DNA of 64,000 bases from Camellia lanceoleosa (GCA_025200525.1 CM045767.1:9717273-9781272), one strand, 5' to 3'; positions 43,000-54,586 are shown, numbered from the stretch's first letter. The notes: a model not told the origin generated them from the sequence alone. Translations and numbers: made by a program.

Positions 43000-45900
43000 A
43001 TGGCCAGCAACGGCAATGCAATGAGTGCTGCACAACCACTCATCCCTGTCTTTAAGGGAGAAGGCTATGGATTCTGAAGTATCCGAATGATGACCCTATT
43101 CAAATCTCAAGATCTTTGGGATTTGGTAGATCAAGGCTATGAAGATCCTGATGAAGAAACAAGATTGAAGGAGAATAAGAAGAAAGATTCGAAGGCTTTG
43201 GTGATTATTCAGCAGGCTGTTCATGACAGCATCTTCTCACGAATTGCAGCGGCAACCACATCGAAGCAAGCTTGGTCAACTCTGCAGAAGGAGTTTCAAG
43301 GTGATTCAAAAGTTATCGTAGTGAAATTGCAATCACTACGGCGTGACTTTGAAACCTTGTACATGAAGAATGGAGAATCAATTGCTGATTTTTTGTCTCG
43401 GGTCATGACAATAGTCAGTCAAATGCGATCGTACGGCGAGAAGATTTCTGATGAAACGGTTGTTGCAAAGGTACTGAGAAGCTTGACTCCAAAGTTTGAT
43501 CACGTTGTGGCTGCCATAGAAGAATCTAAGGATTTGTCAGTTTTTTCCTTTGATGAACTGATGGGGTCCTTGCAAGCACATGAGACAAGAATTAATCGAT
43601 CACTTGAAAAGAATGAAGAAAAGGCATTTCAAGTGATGGACATAGTCACCAAAGCTGCAGAAGGCGACAGTTTGACAAGCAGAGGTCGTGGAAGAGGAGG
43701 ATTCCGTGGTCGTGGCCGTGGTCGTGGTTATGGTCATGGTAACGGAAGAGGCAGAGGTCGCTTCAATGGGCAACGGCAGTCCAGTGAGCAAAGAAACTAC
43801 AAGAATGGTGTTCAATGCTATCATTGTAAGAGGTATGGTCATATAAAAGCTGATTGTTGGTACAAAGACCAGCAAGTGAATTATGCAGCAGAAAATGAAG
43901 AAAGTAGTAAGCTTTTTATGACTCATTTTGATCCTAACAATATGTCAAGCGATGTGTGGTTCATAGACAGCGGCTGTTCGAATCATATGACAGGGATGAA
44001 ATCCTTGTTCAAAGAGCTTGATGAGACGCAGAAGTTGAAGGTGCAGTTGGGAAATGCCAAAGAAATGCATGTTGAAGGGAAAGGTACAGTGAGCTTTAAA
44101 ACTACCCATGGTAACATAAAGCTCTTGCATAATGTTCAATTTGTACCTGATTTGGGATATAATTTGCTAAGTGTTGGGCAATTAATGGCTTCTGGATATT
44201 CCATCTCATTTGATAATGATGTATGTGTTATTAGAGACAAGCACTCAGGCCATACGTTGATCAATATCAACATGACTCAAAACAAAATGTTCCCATTGGA
44301 AGTTTCAAGCATGGAGAATTTTGTCTTTGCCGCTAGTGGAAAAGATGACTCGAAGCTATGGCATTTGCGATACGGGCATCTCAACATCAAGGGTCTGAAA
44401 TTGCTAAAAGAAAAAGGTATGGTTTTTGGACTACCAAAAATTGGTTCCATTGAATTATGTGAAGGGTGCATCTATCGGAAACAAACTAGAAAGTCATTTC
44501 CAGTTGGAAAGGCCTGGAGAGCTTCAACGTGTCTCGAATTAATTCATGCTGATTTATGTGGGCCTATGCAAACTAAATCTTTTGGTGGAAGTCGTTATTT
44601 CTTGCTATTTACTGATGACTATAGTCGCATGAGTTGGGTTTATTTTTTGGAAAGCAAATCCGAAGCCTTTGAGAGATTTAAACACTTCAAAACTAAAGTT
44701 GAAAAGCAAAGTGGATTTTGCATCAAAGTTCTTCGCACTGATAGAGGTGGAGAATTTTTATCCAAAGATTTTGATCTTTTTTGTGAAGAAAATGGCATTC
44801 AAAGGGAGTTGACAACTCCTTACACTCCAGAACAAAATGGCGTCGCCGAGCGGAAGAATCGAACTGTTGTGGAGATGGCAAGAAGCATGTTACAAGCAAA
44901 GGGACTTTCAAACGGTTTTTGGGCTGAAGCTGTGGCAACATCAGTTTATTTATTGAATCTTTCTCCCACAAGGGCAGTCATGAATCGAACTCTGGTTGAA
45001 GCTTGGCGTGGCACAAAACCATCTGTAAGTCACTTAAGAGTTTTTGGGTGTATTGCTTATGCTTTGGTAAATTCTCAATTTCGTCATAAACTTGATGAAA
45101 AATCTGAAAAATGTATTTTCATTGGTTACTGTACACAATCCAAAGCATATAGATTATATAACCCTATTAGTGGCAAGTTTTTAATTAGAAGGGATGTAGT
45201 ATTTGATGAAAATGCAAGTTGGGATTGGCGTGGAAGTGATGAGAAAATGCAACAACAGGTTCCTATGTCCATTGGAATCTCTCCAAATGAAAGTCAAGTG
45301 TCAATTCCTACAAGTTCATCCGGTTCCTCTATGGCATCACCAAGTTCACCAAGGAGAGACTCTTTGTCCACTCTTGAAGAGTCTTCGGATGAAACACCAC
45401 CCAGAAAGTTTAGATCCTTAAGAGACATTTATGAGTCTTGCCAATTTGCTCTTACTGTTTCAGATCCTATAACTTATGGAGAAGCAACTACAAAAGAAGA
45501 ATGGCAAAGAGCGGTGGTGGAAGAATTGGCAGCAATTGAAAAGAACAGAACATGGGAGATGATGGACTTGCCGGAAGGCAAAAATGCAATTGGTTTGAAG
45601 TGGGTATTTAAGACAAAATTTGGTGCAGATGGAAGTATACAAAAGCACAAAGCTCGACTTGTGGCGAAGGGATATGCACAGCAACATGGCATTGATTTCG
45701 AAGAAACTTTTTCTCCAGTAGCTCAGTTTGAAACTGTGAGAATTATTTTCGCATTGGCTGCACAATTACAATGGCCTGTTTATCAACTTGATGTGAAGTC
45801 AGCTTTTCTAAATGGAGATCTACAAGAGGAAGTTTATGTATCTCAACCAAAAGGTTTCATAATTGAAGGCAAAGAGACAAAGGTGTACAAGTTGAGAAAG

Positions 45901-46716
45901 GCGTTGTACGGATTAAAGCAGGCTCCTCGGGCATGGTATAGCAAAATTGATGGATACTTTCAACAAAATGGATTCTTGAGAAGTGAGAATGAGCCCACTC
46001 TCTACGTGAAGAAGGAAGGTAAAAATGATTTCATCATTATTTGTCTTTATGTTGATGATATCATTTATACAAGCTCCTCTAGTTCTCTTGTGGCTGAGTT
46101 TAAATCACGTATGATGAATGAGTTTGAAATGTCTGATATAGGTTTGTTGCATTATTTTCTTGGCCTTGAGGTCCAACAAGCAGAAGATGGGATTTTTATT
46201 TCCCAAAGAAAATATGCCAAGGATCTTCTTAATAAATTTGGCATGCTTAATTGTAAACCAGCAACTACACCCATGAATATCAATGAAAAATTGCAGTGTG
46301 AAGATGGGGTAGATATGGCTGATGCTAGCAGGTTCAGAAGCTTAGTTGGTGGTTTAATTTATCTAACCCACACTCGACCCGATATTGCATTTTCTGTTGG
46401 TATGATTTCCAGGTTTATGCAACATCCTTCAAAGCTTCATTTTGGAACAGCGAAGCGGGTCTTGCGTTACATCACTGGAACTATGGATTATGGGATTTGG
46501 TACTCAAAAGTTTTTAATTTCAAATTATGTGGGTTCACGGACAGCGATTGGGCAAGTTCTTTGGATGATAGGCGGAGTATTTCAGCAAATGTTTTTACTC
46601 TTGGATCAGGAGTAATCACATGGAGCTCAAAGAAGCAAGCCACAGTAGCATTGTCGTCCTCAGAAGTCGTTGTAAATGACTTGTCAAGCCATATGATTAA
46701 GAAGAATGTTGGCTGA
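43000..46716 (+). pseudogene. Copia gag-pol polyprotein (one early stop, RNase H frameshift)
   Basis: ATG 43000 opens the gag frame; TGA at 43075-43077 (expected Trp in YGFW) interrupts it at codon 26. A 1209-residue open frame then runs from 43087, and residue numbers below count from there. Gag lies at 1-230, followed by an RGRGRG-rich stretch and the zinc knuckle CYHCKRYGHIKADC (~244). The protease has DSGCSNHMTG (D294). The integrase has the zinc/GAG_pre-integrase segment LWHLRYGHLN, then D489, D552 and E588, with the D,D-35-E spacing intact. The RT has YVDDIIYTS (988-991). RNase H begins with GFTDSDWASS but is frameshifted after SSSE (near 46665) and ends early. Its remainder lies in another frame up to about 46900, also with a TGA where Trp is expected. 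Functions are the standard Copia ones: particle, cleavage, cDNA synthesis and integration. Confidence 0.95.
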
Positions 46717-46989
46717 ACTTCAACAAAGGCAAGACGGAGCAACGGAGATCTTTTGTGACAACGAGGCAACCATCTTTATGACAAAAATCCAAAGATTTCA
46801 TAGCGTAACAAAACATATAGATATCGTCTCCATTTCATTCGTGATTTGGTTGCGAAGGAAGAGGTAACTTGAAGTAATCTTGTACCACTCATGAGCGGTG
46901 GTCGATATCTCGACGAAGTCTTTGTCAAAAGAAAAGTTTTTCTACTTCAGAGCTTTCCTTGGCGTTTGCAACTTTGAATCAAGGGGGAG

Positions 46990-47308
46990 TGTTGAAGAAT
47001 GATTCAAAGTTTGACTTGGTCTTTTCAGGTTGTTAGTAGTGTCCGTATTTTTCTGAGTTTGTTTAGTCAATTGGGTAGTTGTTGCTGATATTATGCTAGT
47101 GGCTGTAGTGGTCTAAGTTAGTGCCTTAGTGGTATATAAAAATCTGTTTGGTTGTTTTTGGTTGTAAGCCTATATATAGGCACATTTGCTTCAGTTTTTT
47201 TAACTTGAATTAGAAGACCCAATAGTTCAGATTTTATATATTTCTTTGCCTCTGTTTTCTTGGTTTTTGCCTCTGTTTTTCAGTTTTATTCTTTTTTTAT
47301 CTCCAACA
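46990..47308 (+). repeat. 3' LTR of the young Copia element
   Basis: TGTTGAAGAATG...ATCTCCAACA, 319 bp, after AAGGGGGAG. Four substitutions against the 5' LTR (three transitions and one G/T). Confidence 0.97.
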
Positions 47309-47313
47309 CTTAC

Positions 47314-47945
47314 ATCCAACAATGTTCATACCGAGAGTGATTGGATATAAGCTCCAAGTACCATTACGGATCAGTGCATTGATTTCCTCGGCCATAGCTT
47401 TGTGCCAAATGGGAGATTTATTGGCTGAAGTAAAATAGGTCGGTTCGACTGATCGGTGAGGTCAGAGGTGGTGAGCAAGGCATTGGGTTTGGTGGTCATA
47501 TTTCGGAAAACCATGGGATGAGTTCGGTGGGGAATGGAGGGGGTTATGGGTGGGGAGGTGAGGTCAACGATAAGATTAAGGCCGCGGGTGTGGTGTAGTG
47601 AAGAGGAGGCAAGCGTGGCAGGTGGTAAAACGGGGAGACAGGGGACAATGGAGGAGAAAGAGCAGCAGGGTGAGCCGCGAGGGGCGAGTTGGGTAGAGAG
47701 AATGGAGCAGGCCGTGGAGGTATAGTGAGGAAGGGTGTGGCTTGGGGCGCTGGGACAACAGAACGTTGGGAGGGGGAATGGTGCAAAGCATCCAACGAAG
47801 GAGTTGAGTTTTCCAATAGAGGAAATTCTTGGATGTGAGTTTAAGGGAGAAAAAATGATGAGCATGATTGAGGGAAATGGGAGAAGGTGCTGTGACAATG
47901 GGTGAAGGCGTGCTAGTATTGGAGGACAAAATTTCGGAAGCCATT
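47314..47945 (-). pseudogene. gag start fused to the pre-RT region (minus-strand Copia)
   Basis: Minus-strand frames give a gag N-terminus (HHFFSLKLTSKNFLYWKTQL, from about 47890 down). The sequence then jumps to a Pro/Ser-rich linker and to HPMVFRNMTTKPNALL and PINLPFGTKLW, the region preceding RT in Copia elements. Zinc knuckle, protease and integrase are missing, so an internal deletion predates or accompanies decay. The start lies next to the primer site. Confidence 0.8.
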
Positions 47946-47957
47946 GCTCTGATACCA
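47946..47957 (-). promoter_or_regulatory. Primer-binding site of the minus-strand Copia
   Basis: Complement of GCTCTGATACCA, i.e. TGGTATCAGAGC on the minus strand, directly inside the 5' LTR. Confidence 0.9.
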
Positions 47958-47958
47958 A

Positions 47959-48154
47959 CTTGAAGCAACTTGTTGCTGCTATGTAATTCAAGAAAATGGT
48001 TTATATATATATATATATTTGTATTGTCGCTGTGCCATGATATTTATATAAGTCATGTGATAAGGATAAAATACATATAATGAGGAAATGATAAAGAATG
48101 ATAAATGATAAGATGATGATCAAGAAGAATCTAAGATTGAACCATATCTCAACA
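47959..48154 (-). repeat. 5' LTR of the minus-strand Copia element
   Basis: Matches the LTR at 39921-40104 apart from small differences, including an extra ATAAAGAATGATAAATG segment. Flanked by AATAA at 48155-48159. Confidence 0.85.
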
Positions 48155-48510
48155 AATAAAATAAAATAAAACAATTTATTACCCGATTTTGATTCCATTA
48201 CCCGTCTGATTTTTATTTTTATTTTTTGTTTTACCCACAATTTTTTTTTAATCAAAACCATCATGTCCTTAACTAAAAATAGGTAATTAAATTTATGATA
48301 ATAATTTTTATTCTAGGTTTGATTCTTTGATACTTCGCTTCCAAGGATAAAAGGTGGCAAAGCACATTTACCAGTTCTCCTTTATCTCTTTTCTTTTTTC
48401 TTTTGATATTTTTTTTTCTTTTCTTGAGAAAAATGTTATACACATGCTGAATTTTCATATTAATAGACAAAGGCAATGAGCCTCCCAAATTGAAATACAT
48501 GTATAAATAA

Positions 48511-48856
48511 GGATAAATTACAAGTGCACCCTTTGAGTTTTGCTTAAAATATGAATTTTCCCTGTGGTTTGGAAAATTACAAATACATACCTGTCAGAAT
48601 TTTTTATTTAACAGAATTAATTAAAAAAGGTGAAATTTCTAACTATTCACATATACAATAATAAAATTATCTGAATTATTAATTAAAATAAAATTTTAAC
48701 ATTATTAAAAACTGTTAATTAACTTGATGATTTATTAATAAAAGGACCTATTTATTATGAAATTAGAAACATTAGGGAGCATAATGTAATTTCTAGAACC
48801 ACAGGGGATAATTTGTAATTTAAGTAAATCTCAGAGGGTGTGTTTGTAATTTATCC
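48511..48856. mobile_element. Mutator-like MITE (9-bp target duplication)
   Basis: The 9-bp duplication TATAAATAA is at 48502-48510 and 48857-48865. The ends GGATAAATTACAAGTGCACC and GTGTTTGTAATTTATCC open inverted repeats of about 80 bp. The next block TTCCCTGTGGTTT on the left pairs with AACCACAGGGGATAA on the right. 346 bp, no coding. It is similar in kind to the element at 38253. Confidence 0.85.
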
Positions 48857-48865
48857 TATAAATAA

Positions 48866-49827
48866 TGATGATGATGACGACGACAAAGAACCTTACTAAC
48901 AGTCCTTGCAAACAGTTTCATGGATAACAATTCAATGGCTCATTGAGCTTACTAGTAAGTGAAGTTGGCCTGCAATTTACTGCTCTGTTTAAGGGAAATA
49001 GTCTAGTTTTGCTAAATTTACTCATAAATCCCAATTGATTAGTTATGGGAGTTGTTAGATGGAAACTTACCGCTAATGATGTGTGTGTAGATGGTCACTT
49101 TTTCTTTTTGGTGTTAATCAGGCAAAACAATATATAATATAGTAGTTTTTCTAACTCTTTCAATCTAAGTAATTTAATTGATTGGAATAACAATGAAACT
49201 CTCAGTCAAGTACATAAGCAAATTTTCTTCCCAATACTATATAAATTAATGTAGACAAGTTGGTTCTTTCTAAACAATAGTTTCTTTTCTTTTTTTTTCC
49301 GCTTTTTTCTTCTTTTCTTGAGATACTTTCAGGACCCATGATTAATGGGATTTTTTTTTCTCCCTTCAGTTTATATGTGCATGCTATTTAAAAATTGGTG
49401 TACATGATGCTGAATTAATTTAATTTTATGTTGTAACATTACTAGGGGTGAGAAAGGCTGTGCTTGTTGTCATTAGTATTTCTGAATAAGAGCCTCACTC
49501 TGCATTCTATAGATGCTACTTCAAATAAAGATCATGTTTACATTGAGTTTGGCTTTGATTGCTTTACACTCATGCATGCGTAATACCTCATGATCTATAG
49601 AAGAAAGGTTGTTCAACTCTTACACTTGCTAAATTTCATTTAATAAATGTGATGTTTCTATTTGTTTTTCTTGTACTCATTCTCACAGATTGTGAGACTT
49701 CTAAGTCAAGTTGCCAGGTTTTCCAAAGTGGAAGTTGAGCTGAGCCTCTTTCTTGTTCCTTGGGCTGCCCCTTGAGGGGTTGATATTTCAACATGGCCTG
49801 TAATAAAACAAAAGGCCCCTCAACAGC
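48866..49827. other. Intergenic, no gene seen
   Basis: AT-rich, with a short GATGATGATGACGACGAC run at 48867-48884. No frame resembles a known protein. Confidence 0.6.
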
Positions 49828-50965
49828 TGTCATGACCCAAACCTGCCCCTATAGATTTAGCGTTGTAATTGGCCAGTAATCCTTGGATTACCAAAAGCCT
49901 TTATACAATCTATCATATATTAAGGGGCTGCGGAAGCAAATATACAAAAACATTCATAATCCATTGAGCTGTGCTGACGTACATGGGATACAAATTTCCA
50001 AAAATGCATATATATACATGTGATGTCATAGATATGGTAGCCTTACATCACCCATTTATACAAATAAAGTCAAAAAGGGACTTAGACCAAAATAAAGATA
50101 AACAGAAAACTTGTTCATATACCAAAAGAAAACAAGTCTTATACATTCGCAAAACATGACCACATGACTTTTGGAACCTCTTTGGGAGGCACAAGGGTTG
50201 GCCGACAAAACAATCTCCAGGCAGTCATCATTGTGCCTAGTTATGCACTTGATCACCTACATACATAATATAATTAGTGAACGGAGGCCCGGTGAATAAT
50301 AACAGAGTAGATGGTTTTAATTGTATGATGTCCCATATTAGATTCGGAAATCAAAATTCATATCAAAAATAGATTCATAGTCATAAGTAGAAATCAGAGT
50401 TCGTGCTTAATCATACGTGGTACATTCATTAGTGTTAACAGAACATATACAAACAGATACAGAACAGATGGTGGTTATGTATAACTAGTTCCATAAAAAA
50501 ACCTCCGAATTTGGGTAACAGATAACAGATATGCTGAACTCCATAATTGAGCCTCAGGTACGGGTAATAGATAACAGACATATTAAGTTCCATGATGGAA
50601 CCTTCAATATCGGGTAATAGCTAACAGATATTATATGATGCTAAGGATGCCACGAATACATTGTCAGAATTAGACAATCATTCATTGTACAGAACATATC
50701 ATTTCAGAAAACAGATCTTAATTCATCATACAGAAAATAAATAAAGTTTAACATAACTTTACAAAGTTATTACTCACAGATGGCTCCGAAAACAGATAGA
50801 CAGAGCAGACAAATCAGATAGCTTACAGCGCGTGATCTACACAAACATAACAGATTCATAGATTGAAACACACACTCGGATAGTACTTAACTTATTGTAT
50901 TTTGTTCTTAGTGTGTTTCTACGTCTTATCCTCATTATTATATCTTATTCATGGCCTAGGAATGC
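49828..50965 (-). mobile_element. Truncated Ty3 (Tekay-like) LTR
   Basis: On the minus strand it ends GGGGCAGGTTTGGGTCATGACA, almost the same terminus as the solo LTR at 13346. It shares landmarks with the LTRs at 22528 and 29669: a TAATCCAAGGATTACTGGCC block, GTAGGTGATCAAG after a CACCGGGCCTCCGTTCAC-like segment, and the TGAGTAATAA/AAAGTT region. Only about the 3' half is present. Similarity stops at GGCCTAGGAATGC, where the plant-mobile-domain exon begins. No second duplication is found. Confidence 0.75.
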
Positions 50966-51747
50966 TTGATTGAAGTTGCTCAAGGCTTGAGGGAAGGAAA
51001 GAGCTGTATCGCCATGACATTGGCCGAAACACTGCTAGGTTTGGATGCCTTCTATCGCCGGGAGACGACTAGATTTGCAGGGAGTCCACTACTGCTGCAG
51101 GTAATGTTTCCCATCCAAGCTCACATATGTATTGGCTCACATCACTTGGGCCTCAGACTCGGTTTTTCTCATAAGACCCTCATCACACATCTCTCTATTC
51201 TTTATTCTCTCATTTTTTTTTTATCCCTCCCCAGATATGGTTGATGGATAAATTACAAGTTGTGGACTCTTGCCCTACTTACTCAGCCCGCGGCTACTTC
51301 TTTCGACAACGCCTAGTTGACGCCCTTGATGAGAGATGGTGGTTTGAATGGATGTGCAACTTGTCAGCTGAACGCATTGCTTGGCGCTGTTCTTGGCTTA
51401 ACCTTCCGGCGATGAGCTATAGCATGTTCCAGGATACTGGGATTCGTTTGATCAGCTTGACCCATTGTGTATTCTATTTCCCCTTCCGTATTCTGTGCCA
51501 ATTTGGTCATAACCAGACTTGTCCTCCGGAGGGAATTGAGTACCCGGCCACCTTCCCGGTTCGAGGTGCACACCTTGCCCGACATACTACGGCCTGGAGG
51601 ACTAGAGAGCTCCTGCCCCCCGCCCCTATTTTCAGTTGCACTTTATCTGACGAGTGCTGGGATTGGCTCAATGAGGAGGCACAAATTGGGCCTAGGCTGG
51701 CGTCGGAGGCTTCGACTAGCTCTGGCAGGGGGCGCAGGGACACCTGA
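50966..51747 (+). CDS. Plant-mobile-domain (aminotransferase-like) ORF in antisense to a Tat element, 5'-truncated
   Basis: Two exons: 50966-51100 and 51235-51747, joined by a GT-AG intron of 134 bp in phase 0. The joined reading is LLLQ|IWLMDKLQ, exactly as in plant mobile domain (PMD) proteins. Exon 1 gives LREGKSCIAMTLAETLLGLD and FAGSPLLLQ. Exon 2 gives YSARGYFFRQRLVDALDE, then WRCSWLNLPAMSY and RHTTAWRTRELLPP, to TGA 51745. PMD proteins include host silencing factors of the MAIN/MAIL type and domains carried by transposons. This copy is open over ~215 residues but has no ATG at its 5' edge, because it abuts a truncated LTR. It lies on the strand opposite the Tat gag-pol, beyond integrase, where extra antisense ORFs are known in Tat-lineage elements. 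So it is most likely part of that element. Confidence 0.7.
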
Positions 51748-52606
51748 CTCGACTGTGCCCCAGATTTATTGCTTTATTAGTACTTTCAAGTTTTCATTAT
51801 GAGTGTAATAAGAAGCAACTTCAATTGTATGTAAGAGCAAGAGAACTCTGTCTTGAAATCAAAGAAATTGAAAGTTGTGGTACTGAAAATTCTCCATTTT
51901 TGGTCAAAAAATGGTCTTAGTTGTGAAAAGATTAATTTGAACAAAGTCAACTTTTATTAAAACTTTTCAAAACTATTTTCGATATGGATCAGAACTGAAC
52001 ACGCCTGAGATCTGTCACTAAGATGCACAACCCCGAATCCTAGCAACTGGAAAGTTACCCCTAGTTTGAAAAGTGCCTCGGCGATTCATAGCAACGGAAA
52101 GTTGCCCCTAGTCTGGATGGTGCCGCAACACTTCATTGCAACGGAAAGTTGCCCTTAGTCTGAATAACACTGTACCGGAGATCACGATAAATGCTGATGA
52201 ATAGAGATGACTGAGATGATCAAATGGACAAAGTTGATCGGGGAAAAGATTGGGGCTGAACTTCAGAATGAAGCTGCCTACGTATCCTATAGATGGGAAT
52301 CAAGCCTTACGTAGTTTAGGCGTGGGTTTGCTCGGGTATTTTTGCTCTCCTTTTGCGCTCTAACTTTTGCCAAGGCCGCCCTTTGCGGGTTTTCAACCTT
52401 GCGAGCTCAGTTTTTATAATTTCAAATTTTCTATGCTCTGAATTTTGCCTAAGTCGCCCTTTCGGGTTTTCGGCCTAGCGAGCCTCTCAGGGGTAATATT
52501 TCTTCAACTTGTCCATGTTGATCGGTTGGGAAAACTCTAAGCCATCTAGATCCATCAGAACCACAGCTCCACCTGACCAGATTGACTTGATAATATAGGG
52601 ACCAGT
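51748..52606 (-). other. Non-coding region between integrase and the antisense ORF
   Basis: Contains three similar blocks around GCAACGGAAAGTTGCCCCTAGTCTG (about 52038-52170) and a pair of GCCCTTTGCGGGTTTTC / GCCCTTTCGGGTTTTCGGCC blocks (52376-52475). No gene. It is probably the 3' untranslated part of the Tat element. Confidence 0.6.
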
Positions 52607-53590
52607 TCAATTGGGTCTGAACTTGCCCCTTGGGTCGTGGATGGGAGCTCGGTTGTCTTTGAGTACCAAATCTCCTTCTTTCAAATTCCTGGACTTAACC
52701 TTCTTGTTAAAAGCCCGGGCGATTCTGCGTTGATAACCTTGGATGTGGTACAGTGCTTTCAGCCTTCTTTCATCGAAAAGCATGAGTTCCTCAAATCTGT
52801 TTTGCTGCCAATCTGCTTCGGCTATCTGGCATTCGGCCAATACTCGTAATGACGGGACCTCAATCTCAATAGGTAGAACGGCTTCCATCCCATAAACCAA
52901 TGAGTACGGAGTCGCCCCAGTAGAAGTTCTGATCGAAGTCCTGTAGCCCCACAGAGCGAACGGCAGCTTATCTGGCCAGTCCCGATAGGTTTCCACCATC
53001 TTCTGTAGTATGCGCTTGATGTTCTTGTTGGCGGCCTCAACTGCTCCGTTGGTTTGCGGCCGATAAGTAGACGACTTATGAAAAGCCACATTGTATTTCT
53101 CCAACAAATCGATCACCTCCTTTTTGAAGTGGGAACCATTGTCTGAAACAATTTCATTTAGGACTCCGTAGCGACAGATAATGTTGTTTCTGATAAATTT
53201 TGCTACATGCAAAGCCTTCAACACCGCATAAGATTGGGCCTCAACCCACTTTGTGAAATAATCTATCGCTACTAAGATGAACTCATGCCCATTCGACCCC
53301 TTTGGCGTAACAGTTCCGATTACATCAATTCTCCAGACAGAAAACGGCCATGGCGAAGTCATGTTGTACAGCTTTGACGGCGGGATGTTCATGCGATTTG
53401 CATGAATTTGACACTTGTGACATCGCCGGATGAAGCCAATACAATCCTCCTCCATGGTGGTCCAGTAATAACCTTGTCTAAGGATCTTCCGTGCCAACAT
53501 TACCCCATTCATGTGTGCACCACATTCTTTCCCGTGGATGGCTTCCATCAGACGCTTTGACTCTTCAGCATCAACGCACAGTTTATGCAT
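52607..53590 (-). pseudogene. Integrase of the Tat element
   Basis: An open stretch of 327 residues. It has the zinc-binding half (AHMNG...CHKCQIHANR), the catalytic core with D in WRIDVIG, D in IVSDNGSHF and E in NGAVEAANKN, and a C-terminal DNA-binding part (EGDLVLKDNRAPIHDPRGKF). The three catalytic acids are all present. The domain is one of the best-preserved in the element, but the upstream polyprotein is broken, so it would not be made in the usual way. Confidence 0.9.
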
Positions 53591-53614
53591 TCCCAGATGA
53601 CCCGTTTATCTGAT

Positions 53615-54367
53615 TTACCCGCAGATGATGAATCGCGCCATTCTTCTAATTGCCCTCTTGTCTTTGGCATTTACCCCTGGCGGGTATGCTTCTTTCTCCA
53701 AGAAGTTCCAGATGTCATAATACCAGGGGTGTTCGTCCTGAACTTCATCTATGGCTGCAATCGACTCATAGGCAGGTGCAAATTTCTGGTCAATAATGAC
53801 CGGACGCATTCGGACTCCACACGGGATGTCTATCATAGATGATAGAGTTGCTAAAGCATCTGCGAACCTGTTGTTCTCTCTTAGTAGATGAGTAAAACTT
53901 AGCTTCTCAAACCGAGGAATCAGCAAATCCAAGGTCTGGTGATACATCATCATTTTTTCCTCTTTCACTTTCCAGTCTCCTTTAGCTTGAGACACAACAA
54001 GGTTCGAATCCCCAATGACGTCCAACCGTCTTGCCCCTAGTTCCAGGGCTGCTTCTAAACCAAAGAATGCCTCGTATTCTGCTTCATTGTTCGAGACTTT
54101 GAACCGGAGTTTGAAGGCGAGAGGGATACGGGAATCATCGGGTGCTATCAGTAACACTCCTATCCCATACCCATGTTGATTTGACGCTCCGTCAAAGTAC
54201 ATCGTCCAGGCTTCTTCGTCGATATGCAGAATTGATTCATCCGGGAATAGATACTCGACCGCTTCATCCCTCTCAACCGGGTGGTCGGCAAGGAACTCTG
54301 CCACTACTCTTCCTTTCACTGACTTGCGTGTCACGTACGTAAGGTCAAATTCGGAGAGCAACAGCAA
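53615..54367 (-). pseudogene. Archaeal-type RNase H of the Tat element
   Basis: WTMYFDGASNQHGYGIGVLL opens the domain (first catalytic Asp in YFDGA). Next come NNEAEYEAFFGLEAALELGA (catalytic Glu) and DVIGDSNLVVSQAKGDW (catalytic Asp). A final RENNRFADALATL carries the last Asp. The second RNase H of this RVT_3 type is characteristic of Tat/Ogre elements, in addition to the first RNase H of pol, whose remnant lies between 54370 and 54590. Confidence 0.9.
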
Positions 54368-54586
54368 CCAACGAGCTAGCCTGCCCGTAAGCGCTGGTTT
54401 CTCGAAGAGATATTTGATGGGATCAAGTCATGAAACCAACATTACAGAGTGAGCTAACAGGTAATGCCGCAGCTTCCTGGTAGCCCATACCAGAGCTAAG
54501 CAAGCCTTTTCCAGCGGTGTATATCGGGTCTCATACTCTAGCATCTTTTTGCTCAAATAATAGATGGCTTTTTCTACCTTATCTTC

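Larger units (their letters stand above)
42598..47308 (+). mobile_element. Young, nearly intact Copia element
   Basis: LTRs of 319 bp each (42598-42916 and 46990-47308) differ at four positions. The 5-bp duplication CTTAC is at 42593-42597 and 47309-47313. A standard primer site and a GGGGGAG purine tract are present. The internal region is one long gag-pol with few lesions. It is inserted in the RT of the minus-strand Copia element. The low LTR divergence shows it is recent. Confidence 0.97.
39921..48154 (-). mobile_element. Minus-strand Copia element, decayed and hosting two insertions
   Basis: Short LTRs lie at 39921-40104 (3' LTR) and 47959-48154 (5' LTR), flanked by AATAA at 39916-39920 and 48155-48159. 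Reading on the minus strand there is a primer site at 47957-47946, a gag start, then a deletion that joins gag to the region before RT, followed by RT, RNase H and a purine tract (complement of GTCCCCCTCAAGTGGAAG). It is interrupted by a + strand Copia element (42598-47308) and by a solo LTR (40525-41602). It is the oldest of the three. Confidence 0.9.

Noticed and set aside
47371..47991. 206-residue Pro/Ser-rich minus-strand frame as a host gene
   Set aside because: It starts in the LTR and primer site of the minus-strand Copia and crosses a gag-to-pre-RT deletion, so it is retroelement debris.
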